Of a stretch of 7,279 bases of DNA, positions 1 through 6,594 are shown one piece after another; position 1 is the stretch's first letter; the number at the start of each line of letters is the position of its first letter. The DNA comes from Clostridiales bacterium (GTDB lineage: Bacteria; Bacillota; Clostridia; Lutisporales; Lutisporaceae), in NCBI GenBank assembly GCA_012842725.1, contig DUSG01000017.1:1-7279 (forward strand). Direction: 5' to 3'. The position numbers were made by a program, and so were the translations under genes. A model generated the notes under the pieces. The model was given only the letters and a program-made list of their open reading frames with translations. It was not told where the DNA came from and ran no database searches.

Positions 1-372
1 AGATAAAGGATCCTGGATCAAGAATGTTTCCTGTGGCAATAAGTATTTTTGCAATAGTGTTGGCAACCATTCTATTATTAAAGACTTATTTCAAGTGGGG
101 AAAGCAGGAAGAACTTGATTTTACAGGCACAAAGATGGCTATGCTAATGGCTGCTTTACTCATTGCATATGTTGCTTTAATTGAAGTAGTGGGTTTCTAT
201 TTGGCAACACCCTTCTATCTCTATATAACTATGTGGGTACTGGGTCAGAGAAGAAAAAAAACTCATGCTTACAATTTCTATTGTGATGCCGTTATTGGTG
301 TATTTGTTCTTTGATTTGATTCTTGGGATGCAGATACCTGAAGGAATGCTGCTGCCCATGTTGCTTGGATAA
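1..372 (+). pseudogene. tctB: TctB small membrane subunit of a tripartite tricarboxylate transporter, 5'-partial and frameshifted
   Basis: The frame is open from position 3 (IKDPGSRMFPVAIS...), so the gene begins left of the window and the ATG at 24 is internal; the DPGSRxFP stretch before the first membrane helix is typical of TctB. Hydrophobic helices follow, around MFPVAISIFAIVLATILLL and MAMLMAALLIAYVALIEVV. After codon 258-260 the frame leaves the family pattern (THAYNF...) and stops at 314. From 262, one base on, it continues as a typical hydrophobic TctB end (LMLTISIVMP, then FFDLILGMQIPEG) and stops at 370-372, only 23 bases before tctA. The break lies in a run of eight A at 254-261; seven would restore the frame. 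TctB is the poorly conserved small integral-membrane partner of TctA in a secondary transporter for carboxylates. The break could be a sequencing error, a true mutation or slippage. The family call is secure; functional status is unknown. Confidence 0.8.
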
Positions 373-395
373 TTTCTATACGAGGAGTGTAATAT

Positions 396-1898
396 ATGGA
401 GTTTTTTCAGTATGCTTTGGAAGCATGTACTTTTGAAAACTTATTATGGTTGACAATAGGTGCTTTGGTTGGTTCTATTCTTGGTGCTCTGCCAGGAATG
501 TCAGCTGACACGGGAATCGCTATATTTTTACCCTTAACTTTTAATTTGGAGCCTGTTACAGGTCTTATTACATTGGGAGCAATTTATGTAACAGGATCTT
601 ATGGAGGTAATATAACTGCTGTATTGATAAATACCCCAGGAACTTCCGACTCATTATTTATGACTTTGGATGGATATCCGATGACGGTAAGGGGTGAAGG
701 ATTAAGAGCTATTGGTATTACAACCTTCAGCGCTTTTATAGGTGGAATGATTGGCTCCCTTGCGTTGTTGTTTATTGCACCTCCATTAGCTCAAATAGCA
801 ATAAAGTTTGGGCCTTGGGAATTGTTCCTTACGACACTAATGGGTCTTATAATTATACTTGGCCTTGTAAAAGGCGGTATGCTTAAAGGGCTTATTAGTG
901 CATGCCTAGGTTTCTTATGCACCATGATTGGCATGGATGGCATTACCGGTTTGAGCAGATTGAACTTCGGAATCAAACCTATATATGATGAATTACCATT
1001 GTTGCCTGTAGTTTTAGGTATGTTTGCCGTATCTCAAGTATTGGCACTGGCAGCGGACAAGAGTGAGACTATTGCCATAAGCAAATCTTCCATGAAAGGT
1101 TCTCCTTTCCTCTCCATAAAGGATCATTTGTCTATGCTATATAATAATATCAGGGCTTCAATCATAGGAACAGTTGTAGGCATCATTCCTGGTGCAGGAA
1201 CAACGGTTGCAGCTGGTATCAGCTATAACTTAGCTAAAAAAAGTGACAAACATCCCGAGACTTTCGGTAAAGGAAATGAACAAGGTCTTGCTACTGTTTC
1301 TGCGGCAAATAATGCTGTTGTTGGCGGTTCCTTGGTTCCTCTTTTGACATTGGGGATACCTGGAAACGGAACATCAGCGCTTTTCCTTGGAGGCCTTCTA
1401 ATACACGGCTTGGCCCCTGGAACACAATTATTCACTAGACATCCGGAAACTACCTATGGATTGTTCTTTGGTTTAATTATGGCCAATTTCTTTATTCTTT
1501 TGGTAGGATTGTTTGGTGCTCCTATATACGCCAGGGTAACCAAAGTATCTAAAAATATATTGATACCCATAGTTGGGTCCTTATGTATATTAGGTGCTTA
1601 CACATACAGAAATTTGGCATTTGATAACTTATTGATAATCATATTTGGTATTATCGGTTACTATATGGTAAAAGCTGATATACCTATGGCACCTTTTGTT
1701 TTGGCATTTGTATTAGGGAAAAACACAGAAATACATTTTAGAAGAAGTTTGCTGCTTACTGGTGGCAATATTGCCTCTGTAGCATTTAAGCCTTTATCGT
1801 TAGCTTTACTTGCAGTAGACTTGTTATTCCTGATATCACCATTCAGGGGAGATATTAAAAACTTCTTTAAAAAAGAGAAAAATGCAGCTAGCTTATAA
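396..1898 (+). CDS. tctA: TctA large permease subunit of a tripartite tricarboxylate transporter
   Basis: An intact 500-residue protein of normal TctA length. It has many membrane segments and the two pseudo-symmetrical signature regions of the family: GALPGMSADTG near residues 30-40, with GSYGGNITAVLINTPGT (67-83) and LDGYP (91-95), and in the second half GIIPGAGTTVAA (262-273), AANNA (303-307) and LTLGIPG (317-323). The conserved late motif IPMAPFVLAFVLG (429-441) is present. TctA forms the translocation channel, moving a carboxylate delivered by an extracytoplasmic TctC-type binding protein, driven by an ion gradient. The substrate cannot be read from the sequence. The start is set by GAGGAGTG at 382-389, six bases before the ATG. 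The gene directly follows tctB, and a UroD/MtaA-like gene starts 33 bases after its stop, so all three are probably one transcript. One oddity: the residue before AANNA is Ser302, where I recall most relatives having Glu. Confidence 0.95.
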   Translation: MEFFQYALEACTFENLLWLTIGALVGSILGALPGMSADTGIAIFLPLTFNLEPVTGLITLGAIYVTGSYGGNITAVLINTPGTSDSLFMTLDGYPMTVRGEGLRAIGITTFSAFIGGMIGSLALLFIAPPLAQIAIKFGPWELFLTTLMGLIIILGLVKGGMLKGLISACLGFLCTMIGMDGITGLSRLNFGIKPIYDELPLLPVVLGMFAVSQVLALAADKSETIAISKSSMKGSPFLSIKDHLSMLYNNIRASIIGTVVGIIPGAGTTVAAGISYNLAKKSDKHPETFGKGNEQGLATVSAANNAVVGGSLVPLLTLGIPGNGTSALFLGGLLIHGLAPGTQLFTRHPETTYGLFFGLIMANFFILLVGLFGAPIYARVTKVSKNILIPIVGSLCILGAYTYRNLAFDNLLIIIFGIIGYYMVKADIPMAPFVLAFVLGKNTEIHFRRSLLLTGGNIASVAFKPLSLALLAVDLLFLISPFRGDIKNFFKKEKNAASL

Positions 1899-1931
1899 TT
1901 TCTAGTTATATAAAAGAAAGGAAGAATTGCT

Positions 1932-2925
1932 ATGGAAATGATGACAAAAAAAGAAAGGGTAATGGTAGCCATAAAAAAACAGGATGTTGATAGAGTGCCC
2001 TTCGGTATGTGGTACCATGTACCTCATGTGGATCAGGATCCTGTTGAGCTGGCTGAAATTCAGATACAACAAGCTCATTGCTATGATTTAGACTTCATTA
2101 AGCTCATGCCCTTTGGAAACTATGGTGCCCATGACTATGAGCTAAGCTGTACTTTTTACTGCACTAAAGACAAGCCTGTATTTGAAAGAAAGTTTGCTAT
2201 TGATGATCCAAAGGAGTGGACGGAATTAGAACCTCTTCCAGGTTACTTTGGCAATCATGGGAAATATGTACTGTTAGCAAGACAAGTAAAAAAGCAGCTT
2301 AAGGGTGAAGAAATACCATTTATTCAGACTATTTTTAGCCCCTTGACTACAGCTAAAAAGCTGGCTGGACCAAAAGTTTTTGAGCATATGAGATCCCATC
2401 CTGAATATTTGCATCAAGCGTTGGCTGCAATAACAGAAACAACTATAAACTTTGTTAAGTTGAATATTGAAGAAGGTGTAGACGGATTCTTCTTTGCGAC
2501 CCAGTGCGCCAACAAAGAATGGGTTACTGAAGATGAATATGAAGAATTTGGAGTCAAATATGACCTACAAGTTATGGATTCATATAAGGATATAACCTAT
2601 TTCAATGTTCTTCATATACATGGCGACAATACAATGTTTGAAAAACTTGCTACTAAATATCCTTGTAATTGTATCAACTGGCACGATAGATGGGCAAAGC
2701 CGACTATGGTCGAAGCCAGAAAAATAAGCGATAAATGTTTTTTAGGTGGCATCAATGAAAAATGGTTGGCAACTGCTAAGGGGCAGAAGAAGTACGAGAT
2801 CACATAAGAGAAGCTGTTCTGGTGGCCGGCCGTACAGGTTTGATGGTGACACCTGGTTGTGTGGCTGAACTGAGCACACCGGAAATAAATTTCTATGCTG
2901 CCAGAATAGCCGTTGAGGGTCTATA
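1932..2925 (+). pseudogene. UroD/MtaA-family protein, frameshifted near the 3' end (first paralogue)
   Basis: Read to its first stop at 2805-2807 this encodes 291 residues, ending in an unrelated tail (QKKYEIT) after LGGINEKWLATAKG. Going back one base at the four-G run 2780-2783 gives the expected C-terminus in another frame, including HIREAVLVAGRTGLMVTPGC and ending at 2923-2925. The repaired protein has about 331 residues, matching its 335-residue paralogue downstream. It belongs to the uroporphyrinogen decarboxylase superfamily (TIM barrel) and resembles the MtaA/CmuA methyltransferase branch; I do not see the N-terminal arginine-rich active-site motif of true HemE. Landmarks are FSPLTTAKKLAG (135-146), DGFFFATQ (184-191), HIHG (228-231), NWHD (249-252) and PGC in the restored tail. 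MtaA uses HxC plus a later Cys to bind zinc; here the pattern is HxH plus Cys. The start is fixed by AAAGGAAG at 1917-1924. Substrate unknown. Without repair the protein loses the last Cys. Confidence 0.8.
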
Positions 2926-3036
2926 AGTGATGTAATTATATATGAGTATGAATGTTTTGCACAACATTATGCAATTTAGGATAACTTTTAATCCATTATA
3001 AAAATGTTTTAAGTGAGAAAAGGAGTTGGTAGTCCT
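2926..3036 (+). promoter_or_regulatory. Intergenic gap with a possible weak promoter for the CNNM pair
   Basis: This AT-rich gap separates the frameshifted UroD-like gene from the CNNM pair. TATAAA at 2997-3002 resembles a -10 box but has no good -35 partner. TTGCAC at 2957-2962, 17 bases from GATAAC at 2980-2985, is a second weak candidate. I see no strong terminator hairpin, so read-through from the transporter operon is also possible. Low confidence. Confidence 0.25.
3020..3025 (+). promoter_or_regulatory. Ribosome binding site that decides the first CNNM start
   Basis: AAGGAG at 3020-3025 lies 11 bases before the in-frame GTG at 3037. It lies downstream of the more distal GTG at 3013, so it cannot serve that codon. 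The second CNNM gene has a very similar leader, with AGGAGTTGG before its ATG at 4124. This supports GTG 3037 as the real start and removes eight spurious residues. Confidence 0.65.
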
Positions 3037-4038
3037 GTGGACGGTGGCAGTTCGACGCTGTTTATTTTGCTGTTCATATTTTTGGCGGGTGCAGCCTATT
3101 GTGCATCTTCAGAGATTGCTTTTGCATCCGTAAACAAAATTCGCTTAAAAAATTATGCTGAAAACGGAGACAAGCGAGCCATAAATGCAATGTACATCAC
3201 TGTCAATTTTAACAAGGCATTGACAACATTGCTTATAGGAAACAATATAACTCACATTGCATTTGCTTCCGTGGCAACCTTGCTTTCGACCCGATTATGG
3301 GGTGTGGAATCCGTTAAGTACACAACAATTGTTTCTACTTTTGTAGTGTTTCTTTTCAGTGAAATGATTCCTAAAAGCTTTGGAAAAGCCAACAGCACAA
3401 GAATTGCCCTTGCAGTTTCAGGCTCATTGCGAGCATTGATGAAAATACTTGCACCGGTAGCTTATTTTTTCACATATATAAGCAATTGTGTTTCTAAGCT
3501 TTTCCCTGTGAAAGATAGCGAACCTTTCATGACTGAAGAGGAGCTGTATGATATTATTGAAACAGCCAATGAAGAGGGTGTCTTGGACGAAGATCAACAT
3601 GAGTTGGTTCATTCTGCGCTGGATTTTGATGATATAACAGTAGGCGATATCTTTACTGCCAGAAAAGATATTGTAGCACTGGATATCAATTCTTCACAAG
3701 AGGATATCCTGAGGATAATTAAAAAATACAAATATTCACGTATACCGATATATAAAGATAATCTGGATAATATTATCGGTATTCTTCCAGTAAGAAAGCT
3801 TTTAAAAGCATATATCAAGAATGAAACGATTGATCTTAAGGACATGCTTCTAAAACCGCATTATACAATGTGCGATATGCCAATCGACAATGTTCTCAGG
3901 GAAATGAGCGGTAAAAAAATTCATATGTCCATAGTAGTTGATGATAACAGCAAAACTCTTGGTATTGTTACTGTGGAAGATATTCTAGAGGAACTTGTCG
4001 GGGATATATGGGATGAAGATGATGTCATCAACTCGTGA
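3037..4038 (+). CDS. CNNM/CorC-like membrane protein lacking the CorC_HlyC domain (DUF21 + CBS pair)
   Basis: A protein of 333 residues from GTG 3037 (341 if the upstream GTG at 3013 is used). The N-terminal half is a DUF21 transmembrane domain: a first helix to about residue 22, SSEIAFASVNKIRL (24-37), LLIGNN (65-70), then SEMIPK (108-113). A cytosolic helix region (MTEEEL, EEGVLDEDQ) leads to a CBS pair at about 200-325, ending in TVEDILEELVGDIWDE. CNNM/CorC proteins move or sense Mg2+ and related divalent cations, with the CBS pair binding Mg-ATP. The protein stops right after the CBS pair, and the 85-base gap to the next gene is too short to hide the roughly 80-residue CorC_HlyC domain in any frame. 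Family motifs are altered: TARKD for TPRTD, GNNITHI for GNNLVNI, DDNSKTLG for DEYGGTMG. Probably co-transcribed and possibly paired with the next gene; its own transport activity is doubtful. Often annotated as 'hemolysin', a misleading name. Confidence 0.85.
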   Translation: MDGGSSTLFILLFIFLAGAAYCASSEIAFASVNKIRLKNYAENGDKRAINAMYITVNFNKALTTLLIGNNITHIAFASVATLLSTRLWGVESVKYTTIVSTFVVFLFSEMIPKSFGKANSTRIALAVSGSLRALMKILAPVAYFFTYISNCVSKLFPVKDSEPFMTEEELYDIIETANEEGVLDEDQHELVHSALDFDDITVGDIFTARKDIVALDINSSQEDILRIIKKYKYSRIPIYKDNLDNIIGILPVRKLLKAYIKNETIDLKDMLLKPHYTMCDMPIDNVLREMSGKKIHMSIVVDDNSKTLGIVTVEDILEELVGDIWDEDDVINS

Positions 4039-4123
4039 TAACCGTGTTGGTGCAAGGACAATTGAGCTATGTGGGAACGTTCATTGAAAAACTACAAATA
4101 GGAACAGGAGTTGGTTTGTTTAT

Positions 4124-5392
4124 ATGGATATTTTGCCTTATATAGGCATTGTTATATGCTTAGCATTTTCTGCATTTTTCTCCGGGTCGGAAATAGCCTA
4201 TGCTTCTGCTAATAAAGTTAGGCTAAAAAAAGCCGCGGAGGTAGGTAATAAGAGAGCAAAAACAGCCTATTATATATCTGAACACTTTGATGATGCACTA
4301 ACTACAATACTTATTGGAAATAACCTTGTTAATATAGCTGCATCTTCAATTTCAACTGTAATAGCCATTAGCCTTATGGGAGAGTCTGGAACTATAGTGG
4401 CTACTATAGTTATGACAATTATAATTCTTACCTTCGGTGAGATAGCACCAAAGATAATAGCTAAACAACAATGCGATAAATTTGTTTTGCTGGTATCTTT
4501 CCCGTTGCGGTTTCTAATATATATATTAAAGCCGGTTATAGTTGTTGTTGTGGGCTTTGTAAATTTAGTCTCAAAACTATGGAAAAAGGATAACAACAAT
4601 GAGCCTTCCATTACAGAAGAAGAGTTGGTTTCAATAATTGAAAGCGTTGAAGAAGAAGGTGTCATAGACAGCGAGAGGAGTGACCTGTTGCAGTCAGCTT
4701 TGGAGTTCTCTGACATATCCGTTGAGGAAATCCTTACTCCTCGAACAGATATGATGGCAATCAATATAAATGATAGCATGGATTCCATTATAGAAACAGT
4801 CTTAGAATCGCCTTATTCAAGAATACCTGTCTATGATGACAGTATAGACAATATAATAGGTATTCTGCATATGGGAAGATTTTTTAGAAAGCTGGTTGAT
4901 AATAAAGAAATAGACATTAGATCTATATTGATAGATGCTTGCTTTGTTCACAAGACAATGAAGCTTCCGGATCTTTTTGATGAATTGAAGGATCGTCGAC
5001 TGCAGATGGCTATAGTTACTGATGAATATGGAGGAACCATGGGTTGTATAACTATGGAGGATATTCTTGAGGAGTTGGTAGGAGATATCTGGGATGAAGC
5101 AGATGAGATCGTCAATGATTTTAAAATTATTGACGAGAATACCTACGAGGTAAGCGGAGATTTATCCCTCCGTGATTTCTTTGATTATGTGGATATAGAC
5201 GATCGTGATTTCGAAAGCGATTATAGCACTGTAGGTGGCTGGGCTATGGAAATGATAGATGACATTCCTAGTATAGGCGATACCTTTAAATACAAAAATC
5301 TAACAATCAAAGTAATTGAATTGGATGGTATGCGTGTGACAAAGCTTGCGGTATTTGTTGAAAAAGAAGAAGAGGAAAGCAATGTTGTTTAG
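4124..5392 (+). CDS. CNNM/CorC-family divalent cation transporter, full length (DUF21 + CBS pair + CorC_HlyC)
   Basis: A 422-residue protein with the complete domain order. DUF21 spans about residues 1-155: FSGSEIAYASANKVRL (19-34), LIGNNLVNI (63-71), FGEIAPK (104-110). The CBS pair lies at about 195-325: EEILTPRTDM (201-210), SRIPVYDD (232-239), TDEYGGTMG (299-307), MEDILEELVGDIWDE (311-325). The CorC_HlyC domain runs from about 332 (DFKIIDENTYEVSGD) to about 412, followed by an acidic tail. Family members are inner-membrane Mg2+ (or Co2+) exporters or homeostasis proteins regulated by ATP binding to the CBS pair. AGGAG at 4106-4110 is 13 bases before the ATG, rather far but the best site. 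It is a tandem paralogue of the gene before it and lies 40 bases before the second UroD/MtaA-like gene, so the three probably share a transcript. All recognisable family motifs are intact, so this is the likely functional member. Metal specificity cannot be read from the sequence. Confidence 0.92.
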   Translation: MDILPYIGIVICLAFSAFFSGSEIAYASANKVRLKKAAEVGNKRAKTAYYISEHFDDALTTILIGNNLVNIAASSISTVIAISLMGESGTIVATIVMTIIILTFGEIAPKIIAKQQCDKFVLLVSFPLRFLIYILKPVIVVVVGFVNLVSKLWKKDNNNEPSITEEELVSIIESVEEEGVIDSERSDLLQSALEFSDISVEEILTPRTDMMAININDSMDSIIETVLESPYSRIPVYDDSIDNIIGILHMGRFFRKLVDNKEIDIRSILIDACFVHKTMKLPDLFDELKDRRLQMAIVTDEYGGTMGCITMEDILEELVGDIWDEADEIVNDFKIIDENTYEVSGDLSLRDFFDYVDIDDRDFESDYSTVGGWAMEMIDDIPSIGDTFKYKNLTIKVIELDGMRVTKLAVFVEKEEEESNVV

Positions 5393-5418
5393 GAATTTAA
5401 ATATACATTTGATGTGAT

Positions 5419-5426
5419 AGGAGGAG
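5419..5426 (+). promoter_or_regulatory. Strong ribosome binding site setting a GTG start
   Basis: AGGAGGAG at 5419-5426 lies six bases before GTG 5433. The ideal spacing, and a protein start (MKPIERVEALLAGK) that aligns with the start of the upstream paralogue, support GTG as the initiation codon. Confidence 0.75.
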
Positions 5427-5432
5427 TTAACA

Positions 5433-6440
5433 GTGAAACCTATAGAGAGAGTTGAAGCATTGTTAGCTGGGAAAAAACTTGATATACCTGCAATGAATCT
5501 ATGGAAGCATTTTCCGCCTTATGACGAAAATCCAAAGGAGCTTGTAAAGAAAACTATACAATTTCAAGAAAGATTTAATTGGGATTTCGTAAAGGTAACT
5601 TATCAAGGATTATATTCAATCCAAGATTGGGGATCTAAAATAAAGTGGCCAGAAAGGGATTGTGAGTGGCCAAATACATGCTCAAATGTTGGAGTAGTAA
5701 CAGAATTCTCAATCAAAAAGCCCGAAGATTGGAAAAACCTTAACGTGTTGCCTATGGTTCAAGGTTCAATGGCTGATTCTATTTTGGCAGCAAAAGAGAT
5801 TACCAAGAGATTCAAAGGGGAAGCTCCTGTAGTAGTTACTGTATTTAATCCTTTGACTACTGCGATAAAGATGAGCGGAGACAAAATGTTTGTTCATATG
5901 AGACAATATCCTGAATACTTCAAAAAAGGCCTGGAAGTAATAACAGAGACCACAATCAATTTTGTTAAAGAAGTAGTCAAGAACGAAGCTGACGGAATAT
6001 TCTTTGCAACCCAGTTGGGAACCTATGACAGAATGAGTGTTGCTGAATACGAAGAGTTTGGGCGACCCTATGATTTACAGATACTTGAGGTAGTACAAGG
6101 CAAAACTTGGTTCAATATAATGCATATGCATGGCAACGCTCCGATGTTTGATCTGTTGGAAAAATATCCTGTACAAGCTGTCAATTGGCATGATAGAATA
6201 GTAGATGTAAAATTAAAAGATGCAAGAAGCAAAACTGATAAGTTATTGATCGGTGGAGTTGATGAGTTTAAGGTATTGCACGAAGCAACTGAAGATGAAC
6301 TTTTGGCACATCTCCAGGATGCAATGGATCAAGTTGAAGACAAGAGACTAATATTCGGACCGGGATGCTGTGTACCTCTGTATGTAAGCGAAGATAGATT
6401 CGAGATTGCAAAGAAACTTCTAAAGAAAGTGTCACAATAA
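5433..6440 (+). CDS. UroD/MtaA-family protein, intact (second paralogue)
   Basis: A 335-residue member of the uroporphyrinogen decarboxylase superfamily, full length for the MtaA/CmuA-like branch. It aligns throughout with the frameshifted gene at 1932-2925: FNPLTTAIKMSG (138-149), ITETTINFVK (170-179), DGIFFATQ (187-194), EYEEFG (205-210), HMHG (231-234), NWHD (251-254), IGGVDE (273-278), and FGPGCC (308-313) near the end. It lacks the N-terminal motif of HemE, so a heme role is unlikely. MtaA-type proteins transfer methyl groups between corrinoid proteins and a thiol using zinc held by HxC and a later Cys. Here the candidate ligands are His231, His233 and Cys312 or Cys313, a variant set shared by both paralogues. 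The protein should be cytosolic: no signal peptide or membrane segment is visible. Position after the CNNM gene suggests the same transcript. Reaction and substrate are unknown; involvement with the solute imported by the TctAB system is inference. Confidence 0.85.
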   Translation: MKPIERVEALLAGKKLDIPAMNLWKHFPPYDENPKELVKKTIQFQERFNWDFVKVTYQGLYSIQDWGSKIKWPERDCEWPNTCSNVGVVTEFSIKKPEDWKNLNVLPMVQGSMADSILAAKEITKRFKGEAPVVVTVFNPLTTAIKMSGDKMFVHMRQYPEYFKKGLEVITETTINFVKEVVKNEADGIFFATQLGTYDRMSVAEYEEFGRPYDLQILEVVQGKTWFNIMHMHGNAPMFDLLEKYPVQAVNWHDRIVDVKLKDARSKTDKLLIGGVDEFKVLHEATEDELLAHLQDAMDQVEDKRLIFGPGCCVPLYVSEDRFEIAKKLLKKVSQ

Positions 6441-6594
6441 TATAAGTAGAATCATATTAATTAATAGCGTATATAATTTTATATTTGACTATTGAAATGA
6501 CTTGCAAAATTGTATAGGATTTGTATCCTATACAATTTTGCTATTTATGGGTAAATGAGAATTATTCCTATTAAAACGAGGAAGGAGTAAGAGA
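6441..6594 (+). promoter_or_regulatory. Intergenic region with candidate promoter for the CDF gene
   Basis: A 154-base AT-rich gap. It holds a perfect -10-like TATAAT at 6472-6477 without a convincing -35 box, and a TTGACT at 6485-6490 (five of six -35 bases) without a good -10 at normal spacing. A perfect inverted repeat follows at 6504-6541. A new transcription unit probably begins here, but its start cannot be placed. I see no small ORF and no recognisable riboswitch core. Confidence 0.35.
6504..6541. terminator. Perfect 17-bp hairpin, probable (bidirectional) terminator
   Basis: The left arm 6504-6520 (GCAAAATTGTATAGGAT) and right arm 6525-6541 pair over 17 bases without mismatch around the loop TTGT. 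The A-run on one side and T-run on the other sit inside the stem, so shorter core hairpins with a trailing U-tract exist in both directions; TATTT follows on the + strand. It lies 63 bases after the second UroD-like gene and 53 before the CDF gene. A regulator's operator or a leader attenuator for the CDF gene is the main alternative. Confidence 0.6.

Noticed and set aside
254..261. Programmed -1 ribosomal frameshift at the A run in tctB
   Set aside because: The restored reading needs a +1 (or -2) change, so a standard -1 slippery site does not give the TctB C-terminus.
1661..1972. Open frame of 103 codons on the - strand across the tctA end and the next gene's start
   Set aside because: It overlaps two recognisable genes on the other strand and has no recognisable domain.
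1932..2925. True HemE (uroporphyrinogen decarboxylase of heme synthesis)
   Set aside because: The N-terminal HemE active-site motif is absent, and the HxHG and PGC motifs point to the MtaA/CmuA-like branch.
4039..4123. Possible remnant of a CorC_HlyC domain between the two CNNM genes
   Set aside because: I read all three forward frames; none resembles the CorC_HlyC start seen in the second gene, and 85 bases cannot encode the domain.
4270..4788. Long open frame of 172 codons on the - strand
   Set aside because: It lies entirely inside the well-supported second CNNM gene, has no family resemblance and no ribosome site; it is an antisense shadow.
6441..6594. Metal-sensing riboswitch (yybP-ykoY or M-box) before the CDF gene
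   Set aside because: I see none of the conserved core sequences; the only clear structure is the simple 17-bp hairpin.
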